Shown here in pieces: positions 11,804-23,155 of a stretch of 64,000 bases of DNA. The stretch lies in assembly GCF_050947335.1 (NCBI RefSeq), contig NC_134984.1:11513926-11577925 (forward strand), in the 5' to 3' direction. Positions within the stretch are counted from its first letter, which is position 1. Every line of letters starts with the position of its first letter. The notes under the pieces are model-generated. The model saw only the letters and a program-made list of their open reading frames with translations. It had not been told where the DNA came from and did no database searches. This DNA comes from Megachile rotundata. Lineage: Eukaryota > Arthropoda > Insecta > Hymenoptera > Megachilidae. Both the position numbers and the translations under genes were made by a program.

Positions 11804-11912
11804 TTGGAGATTTGGAGATTTGGAGATTTGGAGATTTGGAGATTTGGAGATTTGGAGATTTGGAGATTTGGAGATTTGGAGATTTGGAGATTTGGAGATT
11901 TGGAGATTTGGA
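11804..11912 (+). repeat. 8-bp minisatellite (GATTTGGA)n, about 13 copies
   Basis: GATTTGGA is repeated almost perfectly. The array decays downstream to about 12240 into AAATTTGTAAATT-like AT-rich repeats. Minus-strand Gln-Ile-Ser-Lys-Ser-Pro repeat frames are by-products. Confidence 0.93.
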
Positions 11913-12240
11913 AGCTTGAAGATCAGGAGATTGGGAAATTCTGAAATATGAAAATTTAAAGATATGTAAGCTTAGAAGCATAAAAATTTGAAGGTTTCAG
12001 ATCTTGAAGACATGGAAATTTTAAAGTCTCCTTTGGAAGTTTTGCAACTTGTAAACTTATAAATTTGTAAATTTCAAATTTTGCAGATTTGGAAATTAAA
12101 TAATTTACAAATTTGTAAATTAAAAATCTACAAATTTGGAAATTGAGAAATTAAAAAATTGAAACCTTCCTAACTTGGAAAATAACATATTTGAAAGTCA
12201 TAAAACTGAAGTGAAAAATAGGAAATCAAAAAATTCCTAA
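11913..12240 (+). repeat. Decayed AT-rich continuation of the GATTTGGA array
   Basis: Irregular units such as AAATTTGTAAATT and TTTGGAAATT continue with no strict period. Confidence 0.55.
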
Positions 12241-15200
12241 AAATGGTGAAAATAGTATCCTATTCCCATTTAATATCATTCGGTACAGTAAACAATTTTT
12301 CTGTGTCCCGTGTACGCGACAGGTTCGCTGCTTCGTTTCCGGTTGTCTCGACAGCCAGTGTGTTAGACTTCGCTACGAGATTTCGGCGATTTAATATTCG
12401 ACCAGATCCCTTGATATTCGTCGGACAGATATTAGCATGTAGAAAGGTAACTTTCAAGATGGATTTGCTTCCGTCCGCGAGCCTAGGACCTAGGCCAACC
12501 GATAAATTTCTCGTGTCCTGGAATTTCCACGGTTTCGCGGAATCTCGTAGCTAACTTCGAAATTCCGACACGCTCGAAGGACTTCGTAATGTTTAGGTGT
12601 TAATTAATGACGCCATCCCGGCTGAGATAGTTGCTCCGTGAAATTAGTACAAGTAGTTTTGTTGCTGTTTAGGGACCGTGTTGAAATTCCGGGTTCTCAC
12701 TTTCTGAAATCGTTCGATCGCTAATTTATGGGAAATTTTCGTAACGGGGTCAAAGGCGGAGACTTTTGACGCCCTTAATCGATACTGTAATTATAGAGGT
12801 TTTGTGTAAGTGAAGGGTTTGAAGAGGATAATTTTGGGTCGTAATTTACCAGGTGTACCGATTATTAATTTTTTTTTAAGAAGATTTTTTGGTAAAAAGG
12901 ACAAAATGATTGTTAGCTCTACATTTTTACCATCTGTCCTTTAAAAATGGTTCAAACTGATTTGTTAACAGTAACAATTGGTATTAATTGTCTTCACGTG
13001 GTTTTAGCTCATACACCATCTACTGAATTTTTGAAAATTTTTTCAAGATGAGGAAACTGTTTTAGAGATGGGTATTCAAATAATCGAACTTTCGATGCAG
13101 CCCTAAAATGCGTTGTTTCATTCATTAAAAAAATATGTGATCATACATTCTATGCATCCACACCCTACATTCTCATCTTCCAATTTATCTTTTCAATTTT
13201 TGCTACGAAAATATCTGTGACAATTGATCTACACATATGTGAATCATGTAAAGACCTACCACTAAAAAAATTTAAATATTTCAAGAAATCTATGACGTGT
13301 AAGCTTATTTTAAACAAACAATATAACAATGTTTGCGAGACCAATACACGACGATTATGGTTCGTTACTCAATTTCGAATTTACGTTTCTGAGTTCGAAA
13401 CGCACGGTATAAAATCTAGCGATGGTATCTATAGCAATAAAATGTCCGATTAACGGTCCAACGGGATTCTAGACCCGGTATAAATATCGTCTCTGTTGCT
13501 GCAAACACGTGAAACAGCATCCCCCTATAGAATTACTAGCATCGCGTCTCTGAAGCATCATATTTGCTCTCAATATTTTCATTTCGCTCGTGCCGTTTGA
13601 TTTCGTTTCAATTAATTAACGATGCAATGCGTTGTATCGTAGGCATATGTCCCGTTTAACTCTTTTGTAAATGCCACGTGCGCGTAGATGATCGCGTACG
13701 ATGGCGGCCATGATGCTTCAAAATGTAGGCTGTACAAATGCCAGCCAGATACAAATGCGTTCGAACAAAACGTACTTGCTAATTGAAGTACCATTCCATT
13801 TAGGAATTGGTGCGCAAGAATTGCTGTCCTGAAAGTAATGCAAACAGCTAATCACAGTCTCTGTGCTTTATAATACATCTCTACCTTTATTCCTAGAAAT
13901 CAGAGGCTCGGAGTGAATTCATTACACGGAAATGTAACAAGAACAAATGTTACGTGGATACTCTGCGGTATTTTGAATTTATTGGTAGGAGTGTACTGTT
14001 CATTTTACAGTAAATCATTTATTGATCGCCATCATATACTTCTCAAATATATATGTGAATACCTATTTGTTCACATATTTATTAAAAATACTGAGACTTT
14101 TCAATTCTCTGGCGAAAATATTTCTTTGGATTTATTAGTGTATGGTTTTCTTTTTGCTATTCGATTATTAGATCCACTGTTTCTTGATATTCCACGAACA
14201 GTCAGCGCTGATTTTCTTTCCACATTCCTGATAAACTGAAACCGCAATGCGGATTTTCTTTAACTCGTATTAATTTTCTTTCTTCGTTCAAAATTCAAAT
14301 TCCTATTCTTAAATTCGATATTTTTGTATCTTGTATCTGTTACCGTGAAAGACCGAAATTGGAGAATGTCGACTTTCACCGGTGAATGTCAATACATTCC
14401 AAATACGTCGGTGAAAGATCGAATATTTTATTACTTGATTGATTATTTTCAAGTGTAACCTCACTTTCTATTTATTTTTAAATATTTCTTTGTAACATTT
14501 CACTATTTTAATGTTTTTAATAGTCATAAAACAATATTCAAGTGATTTGAAGAAAGTAATTCATGAGATATTGTGTTTTTTAAATTTAGGTGTAAGATGT
14601 TTGACAGACGCGAATGTGTATTTAAATAAAGCTGCATATTATGTAAATCGATTTTTCGATACATTCTGCATGAAATGTTACAATGTCAAAAAGATGAGAA
14701 CAGTTTGCGAGATATTTCGTAGAAAAATTTGAAGTTACCCTGCGGGAACTTAGCCATCGTATAACGTTCAATGTGTTAAATGAAATATGCAAAACATGTA
14801 AAAGATACATTTTTAGTACATGTACATGAATAATGTAGTATACTATCTAGATTCAGATCTTGCATTTGTTGAAGTATTTGCATAAACACGTGTAGACCAT
14901 AAATATCATATGAGGCTAGTTATTATGCGACTAAAATTAAATTGTTAATTGTCTTATTGGCCTAATTAGTGAAACCTTACAAGTATTCTCAAAAATTTGT
15001 TATGATCACGCGGTAAACTTGTATACATATATGTATGTATATCATTAACATATTACTAAGTTATATATAATTTATTTCTGTAAATGTTATGTTTATAACT
15101 AATTTATGTCTAAGTAACATTATGATAAGTACCTAGAATAAGGAAGTCAACGATTTCAATCACCTTGAAATATGTTGTCAAGGTTATTATTGTAAACATG

Positions 15201-16134
15201 TTCCTGTACGTATGATGGTTATTTTAGGTTAGGTTCGTGAAATACAGGGAATGTTAAGTTTACTGATAACTTTAGACATTGAAGCAACGACTTTAATAAG
15301 AAATATAAACAAGATTTATTTATAAGGCAAAGTCAAAGAGTAAAGTGATTTAATTAGTTGTGAAATTTACATGTGCTGGGAAAAATGCATTGAAGTTCAG
15401 GGAGATTATGTAGAAAAGTAAGATATGTCTCACATTTCTATTATTAGAATAAGCGCTGCATATTTCAAACGTTCCTTTACTTTTCGATTTCTTCTCTAGA
15501 ACATACAAATTTATTTTGGAAACACGAACTTGAACTAAGAAACAACAATGCCTTTATTTACGTATAATTATTATTTACAGAGTATTAGTAAATACAACAG
15601 AAATTTTTTAACAATTCCGATATTATAATATTAAATAATCGATCAAAAGCAAATATTGATATAATCACCATGAAAACAAACAAATGGCTATTAGTAGTTT
15701 AATGCTAGCACAATGACCCAGGATGAACCGCAAATTTGCACCCAGCGGGGAACATATTCAATTATGCTAGACATGTAACGTGTTAAACGATCTATGCACA
15801 CATATAATACATCTTCCTTGCATATGTAATACTATATTCATTTTGCAAAACATATTTCACTCATCAATGATCTCATACGTGACAACAATTGAGTACATGA
15901 TTATTCTATGTATCATAATAATAGAATGAGACATTGGGAGGTGGCAATATAATGAGAGTAATACCACTGTGTGACAAGAGATTATATCTAGTATTATTGA
16001 TAAGTGTAGAAACGTAATTGTTGTAGAAACATAATAGTTGTGGATATTAATTACACTAATTATAGGAACTTAATTGTAGAAACGTACAATGATTATGCGA
16101 ACATAATAACTATAGAAACATTATAATAGTGGAA
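12241..16134. other. Unique AT-rich DNA, no gene recognised
   Basis: A GC-richer patch at 12300-12560 holds a 103-codon frame (12243-12554, +) with no recognisable domain. A 108-codon frame at 13913-14239 (+) begins at GTG, not ATG, and is hydrophobic but unassigned. A TATAAATA lies at about 13481 without a convincing initiator or gene after it. Confidence 0.45.
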
Positions 16135-16975
16135 ATGTTAGAACTATAGAAATACATTGGGGATATGAGAATTTTGAATCATGGGTGATTGGGGATTTTG
16201 AGGTACAGGGAGTTTTTAGATATGGCAATTTAGGGATTTAGGGGTATTGGAATTTGGGGATATAGGAGTTTGAGAATCTAAGGATTTGGAGATATTGAGA
16301 TTTGGAGATATAGGAGTTCGAGAATTTATGTAGGGATTTGGAAATATAGAGATTTAGGGACATAGGAATTTGGAAACATAGGTATTTAGGGGTTTTGGGA
16401 TTTGGAAGTTCAGAAATTTGGAGACTTAGGAACTTCAGAATTTTGGGAATTTGGGAATTTAGGAATTTGGAAATTTGGGAATTTGGAAATATGGGAATTT
16501 GGAAATATGGGAATTTGGGAATTTGGGAATTTGGGAATTTGGGAATTTGGGAATTTGGGAATTTGGGAATTTGGGAATTTGGGAATTTGGGAATTTGGGA
16601 ATTTGGGAATTTGGGAATTTGGGAATATGGGAATTTGGGAATTTAGGAATTTGGGAATTTGAGAATTTGGGAATTTGGGAATTCGGGAATTTAGAAATTT
16701 GGGAATTTGGGAAATTGGGAATTTGGGAATTTGAGAATTTGGGAATTTGGGAATGTGAGAATTTGAAAAATTTGAGAATTTGGGAATTTGGGAATTCGGG
16801 AATTTAGAAATTTGGGAATTTAGGAATTTGGGAATTTGAGAATTTGGGAATTTGGGAATTCGGGAATGTGAGAATTTGAAAAATTTGAAAATTCAAAAAT
16901 TTGAGAATTTGAGAAATTTGAAGAATAGAGAATTTACAAAACTTTAGAAATACAGAAATTTAGCAACTTAGAAAC
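16135..16975 (+). repeat. 8-bp minisatellite (GGGAATTT)n
   Basis: Position 16440-16680 is almost pure GGGAATTT. The left flank is a longer-period degenerate form (GGGATTTGGAGATAT and similar), and the right flank decays through GAGAATTT and GGGAATTC variants. It is the G-rich-strand equivalent of the AATTCCCA arrays at 5.3-6.0 and 37.3-38.4 kb. All three forward frames are open and encode only GNLGIWEF-type repeats. Confidence 0.95.
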
Positions 16976-17793
16976 TTTAATGTTTAAAAATTTGAAAATA
17001 TAAAAATGTACTTATAAAAATATAATAATTATAGAAACACACTAACAGAATTTGTAGCCATAGAACAACTACAGAATAAAATTTCATCAGTACGAAAATA
17101 ATAACACAAGCGATCATTTCCCAGAAGCAGTTCCAATGCACCAGAAAAATATTTGTTCAATAAAATATCATCCGGGCAAAGAAAGGAAGGATGTTTCTGA
17201 ACGTGCAAGATTCAAAAGAGTTTTCAGGAATAAACGTTCTTACATCCCTCCGTATAAATCAGAAATAAGAGAACTAGGGTTATTTTTGCACGAAGTTACT
17301 GCTCTGGAAATAAAGGAGAGAGACGATAAAAGCATCGTCCAAAGTCACGAAGTCAGAGAATAAAAGCGGAATAGTACTTTCATCTAGGATTTTTGTAATC
17401 TAATTTATTTCTTTCGCTTAGATCCAAGAAATGAGATTTACTCGTTCTTTATGCACCTCGAAAACCAGTCGTAGTTCCATGTCAAGCTCGCCTTTATTTC
17501 GTAGGATTATGTAACATAACTGGCGGTACAAACTGAAAATCTGAAATAAGCAGAAATGTAACACAAACATCTTTCACTCGTGAGTTATTGGAAAATATTT
17601 TTATGATATTATCAGAGCAATACAAACATTATATTATACATGTGATAAATTGTTTAAAGGATTTTTAGATTTGTAATATTTTCACATTTTTACGTTTTAC
17701 CTGGTATTTGTAATATTTTTACGTTTTACCTGGTATTTTTGCTGAGAAGGTCGTTGAAAATGGTACTATTGAAGAGCATGGTCATATTATAGT
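16976..17793. other. Unique AT-rich DNA with a short direct repeat
   Basis: A 29-bp direct duplication (TTTTTACGTTTTACCTGGTA plus flank) lies at about 17677-17735. A 75-codon frame at 17136-17363 (+), Lys/Arg/Glu-rich, is not recognised. Confidence 0.45.
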
Positions 17794-18318
17794 CCCTGAC
17801 CATCGAATTAGGACCACTACAAATTTTCAGCATTTCTCACGTTTTCGTAAAATTAGACTTGTTCAAATTGTAATGATATTAGCTACTAACATAACTACTG
17901 TACATAACATTATTAACACATGATAATATCTTGTATTTCCTTTGTTTTGGTCACAGCGGCATGCTCTGTATACATCATATGCTTTATATCTTCATTTTCC
18001 CAAATATCTGTAATTCTTTTCAACTCAGATATTGTTGGAGAGTTGTAAACTAGTCTTTTGAGTAGGCAGATATTTTCTATGGCATTCAAATTTCACCTGA
18101 CGCGTTACCGATACTCGAGCCTAACGTAAACGCTCGCACGGCCCTTAATCGCTCATCATCCACACAATTTATTATCACGATAGTAACAAATTGCTATGTA
18201 TATATCGTTATTAACGTATTTAGTAATAATTTGCGTGACCTAAGACAATTTTTTGTATATGACCTAATGTTATAGCCATAAAAGTGAAATTTTCGTGGTC
18301 CTAATTTGATGACCAGGG
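17794..18318. mobile_element. MITE-like element with imperfect 24-bp inverted ends
   Basis: Both ends begin CCCTG and, read inwards, continue to the shared block AATTAGGACCAC (left 17794-17817; right 18295-18318, reverse complement). Four to five mismatches separate the two ends. The 525-bp interior has no coding frame. A CCCTG terminus recalls piggyBac-type ends, but no TTAA duplication remains, so the superfamily is uncertain. Confidence 0.6.
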
Positions 18319-18885
18319 TCTGCATGTCATAAAAGAGAAAAACTGGTTATTATACATCTTGCTCCTTGTTTCCTGATATTTTATATTAATCTTTAAAAAA
18401 ATGAACAAAATTCAAATTTATTAAAATTCACTTCTTTTTTGAATGCAAAATAAGGGAATGAATTTTTATAAGCAATATTGAAATAAAAGTTCATGTACAT
18501 TTAATATCTATGAAGGATACAACGAGTAGTAAATCGGTTGCAAATTCTTGAAAAAAGCTAATTAAGTCATGGATGGGTTAATGAATCTCGTCGAAGTCGT
18601 TCAAAAGACCCATATTTCACAAGGGTTCGTTTTGCTCGTGGTATAACTCTCCTGTCGAGATATCGACGATCAGAAAATCGATCTTGATAATAATTACAGT
18701 AGTATTCAAGTTACACTATTATACACCTAAAGCTACCAAAAACGATTTGTTAATACAAAATGTTGCAACTGAAATTGTCAATTATATTCAATATCGAGCA
18801 TGCATAATAACAATTAATTGTAATTAAATGTAAGTAATAATTGTAATTATAAATTTCTGAGTTTGAAAATTCTTCAAACTGGGAA
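18319..18885. other. AT-rich stretch, no gene recognised
   Basis: No frame, RNA gene or repeat array is supported. Confidence 0.5.
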
Positions 18886-19990
18886 TATGAAAATGTGAAA
18901 ATTAGTACATGTAAAAGATAGTGAATTTAAAAACTTGATAGCAGTGAATTAATAAATTGATAAATAAGTGAGTTAGAAAATTAGTAAATTAGTAACTTAA
19001 TAAACAAGTTGAAGAAGATCAAATTAGTAAATTAATAAACAAGTTGATCAGGAAATTAGTAAATTACTAAATTCAAAAATTAGGAAACCAGTAAGCTAAT
19101 AAATTAGGAAAATACTAAACTAGTAAATTGGCAAATTAGTGAACTAGTAATATGGTAAAATAGTAAGTTGGCAAAGATTTAAACTATTAAATTAGTAAAT
19201 TCGAAAATTGGTAAATTGGTGAACTGGTGAATTGGTGAATTGATAAATTGGTAAATTGGTAAATTGGTAAGTTGGTAAATTGCTAAATTGGTAAATTGGT
19301 AAATTGGTAAATTAGTAAATTGGTAAATTGGTAAATTGGTAAATTGGTAAATTGGTAAATTGGTAAATTGGTAAATTGGTAAATTGGTAAATTGGTAAAT
19401 TGGTAAATTGGTAAATTGGTAAATTGGTAAATTGGTAAAATGGTGAATTGGTGAATGGGTAAATTGGTGAATTGGTGAATTGGTAAATTGGTGAATTGGT
19501 GAATTGGTGAATTGGCGAATTGGTGAATTGGTGAATTGGTGAATTGGTGAATTGGTGAATTGGTGACTTGGTGAATTGGTGAATTGGTGAATTGGTGACT
19601 TGGTGAATTGGTGAATTGGTGAATTGGTGAATTGGTGAATTGGTGAATTGGTGAATTGATGAATTGGTACATTGGTAAATTGGTACATTAGTAAATTGCC
19701 AAATTGCTAAATTGCTAAATTGCTAAATTAGTGAATTGATGAATTGGTAAATTGCTAAATTCCTAAATTAGTGAATTGGTAAATTACTAGATGAGTAGAT
19801 TGGTTAGCTTAGTTAATTAGTGAACTGATAAACCAGAGTACTATTGAGCTCATAAACTAGTAAACTAATAATCGTAAATACCAATAAATCAATAAACTAA
19901 TAAGTTAGTGAATTAATAAAATCTATAAATAAGTAAATTTACAAACTCGTGAAGTTCAAAACTTCGTAAATTTGCATATCTGCAATTACA
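18886..19990 (+). repeat. 8-bp minisatellite (AATTGGTA then AATTGGTG)n with degenerate flanks
   Basis: Position 19230-19440 is almost pure AATTGGTA and 19440-19665 almost pure AATTGGTG, with an abrupt switch. Rarer single variants are interspersed in the second half (GGTGACTT twice, AATTGGCG once). The outer parts are AAATTAGTAAATTA-type decayed repeats. Minus-strand QFTNSPIH/QFTNLPIY repeat frames are artefacts. Confidence 0.95.
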
Positions 19991-22954
19991 TGACTCTGAA
20001 ATTCATCACCTCTAAACATTTACTAATTACTTAACAATTAAATTAACCTACTAATTAACTATCAATTAAATCAACATTTATTAATTTAATAAATTCACAA
20101 TCCAATAAAGCAACCTGTATAGCGAATATATTCCATTCGTTTTGTCTCAATACAACCAGACACTTTTGTTTCGAAACCTCGTAAGTTATCGACATTCTCA
20201 TTCAGTATAAATAACGAGCGAAGCCATCGATACTCTGATGATATCGATTCATTCTTAATCACCGGTTACACGATAGCCCGAACACTTAATTAATTTGAAA
20301 CTCGAAGCAAGTTCGGAAAAACCATCGTCTGCAATTTTGTATAAAGCCGAGATTCGTGCTTCTACCATCGTAGGCAAATTTTCACGAGAGATATCCTTCC
20401 GCGAGTTAATAAAATTTCATATTCTACCGAAATCGCGGGCAAAGGTCAGACTCCTTCTCAGAATCTGAAAGTTTGCTCTGCTCTCCCGTTTCTCTACCCA
20501 CTGGTTTATATTTCCAGAAAAATTCACTCTGATCCAAGGGTTCCATGTTCCTTTGAGCAACACAATCCCCGAGCACTTTGTCGAATTTTAAAGTTAACTA
20601 AAGGAAAATACTTGGTCCACTTTCTTCGGAATTTTATAGTTGCCCGGTTATCGGATGTTTAGAAGTCGGCTGATATTTTCGCGTAACAAGTTGTGGAAAT
20701 CTCCGTTGGCATTCAACAACAAAAAAAATCCTATCGGGGTGATTAAACTTTCTGAAGAATTTTGGACCTTCATAAACTTGTGCTATTTGATCAGTTTTGT
20801 GTTGCAGCCATTTTTGTTTCGACGAGAAACAAATGAAACAATGTAGAAATAAATGTTGTGGATTTGAAATGTATATCATAGGATTATGTTAAAATTTATT
20901 GTCAGCAAGGTAAATAAACTTTGTAACATGTTTTAAACGTGTAATCTTTCTGTACTAGGGAGAAGTCTCTAGTTAAGAGAGAAAGGGTTAAATACCTTCA
21001 AGAGTAGGTAATATTTTATAACAATAAAATTTCAGTTTTTACCTTTTTATTTCAGTTTTAGTTTAGCGTAGTTTTCGTCCATCTTTACCTATTATTTCTC
21101 AAAATACTTTCCAAAATACTGAATTCTTTATTAAAATATGTCCTAAGATCCACAATTTCCCAAAGAAGTCCCAAATGGCAAAAATGCGAAGACCATGGAG
21201 GAATTAGCAAGTATCCTAATACAGGTAGCCGTAACGAAGTTTTGGGTAGCAATTTCACGCTAAAGGAATTACAGCGGTGTTTCGCGTAGAAAAACGAAAG
21301 AAACGGCAGAGAATTGAAGGTTCGAACGAAAGGCAATCACGCTTGCAGCCGATACAACACGACGACCGGCATTTTCCCCAACGGCAACACGTCCGTTCGT
21401 TCGAAACGAATCGCTTGTAAAGAGTATCCCCGTAATCACCGGTGGCGCAGAATAATCGAACGTCTCTATTATCGGTGTCGCAGTATTCCATGGTGGTGTT
21501 CGTACGTTTCGATGTTGGCGTGCAACACGCTTTGATAGGATCGCAGCTTCGTGACGGGTGTGAACATCGAACGTTGCAGCGTCGGCTGAACAAGCATCGG
21601 CCAACATTCGAACCAAGAAACGGGAACAACCGTATCAAAATATTCCAGTCACGTGTCTACCGACCGATGTGCCCCCGCCTCTTCGTGTTTCTCCTTTTTC
21701 GACGTTTCGTTCCTCGACGTCTAACCTTAACCGACCCTCTCGTTTCCTTAACTCCACCCTCTGTTCAACTTACCTGACTTCCTGCCGCCACCTTTAATTA
21801 TTTTCTTTTCATTTCTCGAGAGTTGTTTCACGGGATTAGTGTCCTCGTTGCTTCTTTGTTACGTATTTTCAGTTTATCTTTTATTCGAGGACGCTTTTGT
21901 TTCTTTGACGGCTGGTGGTTTAGTTTGGCGTCTTTGGCTCGGGTTCGTGGGTTTTGGGCCCTTTTGTTTTTCATTAATTAACACGTTCACGGCTGCTGTT
22001 CACGGTTTCGCGGTGGTTAATGGTGAAAAGCAAAATTAATGTAAATATGTTAGAATAAAGTCAATGTTAATTTTTGAGAATAAAATTAGTGTATGTCAGA
22101 ATGAAATTGGTAGTGATTAATGTTATAATATTGATTGATAATAATAAATTATAATATTGAACCTTAAAATTCCCCAAATTCTCTAAATTTCACTTTCATC
22201 CTTGCCTTGAAATTCCCAAAAATTTTCAGAATTCCAAATTTCTCAAAAATTCAGCTTACGCTAAATTAGCTTATCCTAAAAGTCTTAACACTGATTGCTG
22301 TGGCATACTTCTATATCTGAAACTCTTCCAAATATTTTAAGGTTATTTCTTAAAGATGCCAGAAGCACCATGCAGAAGCTGACTGCGTAAGTTTTCAGAA
22401 ACACAGAAAATTGTGATGACACGAAATTGTCGCTCAGAAGTTTCGAAAGGTGGTCGCTATAACTGGTTGACTTAAGCAAACTAGTTACTTAAACAATTGT
22501 GTAGTAGACTCAATTTTGTTGGTACTTTAAATTAGCTTGGTTCGTGTGTTGCATGCTTTACAGTGACGACAGAACGAACGTGGCGTAGCTTGTTTTCAAC
22601 GGCGAACAAATTTCATTTTGAATCATATGAATTTCATTAGATGTTTGTTCGTCAGGTTTTTTCTCTATCGCGAATTCGCGCGACTCTGGCGCGAAGTTTA
22701 AATGAACCTCTGATTAGTTTAATATGGCTGAAAAATGAGGTTGTCGTCAAACATTTGTATTTGCGTTGTTAATAATATTTAGTTAATTGTGAAGAGGTTT
22801 GCATCGCTTCATTTTCTTTATTTTAGGGAATTCTTTTTTATTGTTTATTTTTTGGAGAAATATATTTAGTGTATGTCAGAAGGAAAGTTGTGCATATGTA
22901 TCTTTTTTTAATTTTATAAAAGATTATTTAATAACATATGTATCATATTTCTTA
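19991..22954. other. Unique DNA with CpG-rich patches, no gene recognised
   Basis: Position 21250-22030 is the strongest CpG-rich stretch of this part and is open in several frames on both strands (21255-21638 minus; 21442-21777 plus). None of these gives a recognisable protein. On the minus strand a strong donor-like CAG/GTAAGT sits at about 21766-21774, after a purine-rich stretch without a start codon, so an untranslated exon is possible but unproven. The frame at 20634-20879 (minus) is unassigned. Confidence 0.45.
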
Positions 22955-23155
22955 TAAATTTATATTTTGTATGAAAAGAATATTTTGTTACGTATTTCAT
23001 GTAAAAGAAATATTTTATTACATACTTCATACAAATAAAATATTACATATTACATATAAATAAAATACTACATATTTGATACAAGTAAAGTACTATATGT
23101 TTCATATAAATAAAATATCACGTATTTCATATAACTAAAATATTGCGTATATAAA
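22955..23155 (+). repeat. Degenerate repeat of about 30 bp (TACGTATTTCATATAAATAAAATAT)
   Basis: Six or so units share TA(C/T)(A/G)TATTTCATA and AAATAAAATA blocks, with many substitutions. Confidence 0.7.

Noticed and set aside
13470..13520. TATAAATA box as a promoter
   Set aside because: No initiator, start codon or open frame follows at a sensible distance; a chance match in AT-rich DNA is likely.
15215..15240. TTAGGTTAGG, resembling the insect telomere repeat TTAGG
   Set aside because: There are only two units; it is not a telomeric array.
16395..16807. Three overlapping GNLGIWEF-type frames (plus)
   Set aside because: They are by-products of the GGGAATTT array; the same octapeptide appears in all three frames.
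19179..19688. 169-codon QFTNSPIH-type open frame (minus)
   Set aside because: An 8-bp repeat without stops gives open frames in all registers; two overlapping frames show the same peptide words.
21255..21638. 127-codon cysteine-rich minus frame, at first sight like a secreted peptide
   Set aside because: There is no signal peptide and the cysteine pattern matches no family. The plus strand is equally open in the same CpG-rich patch, so composition explains it.
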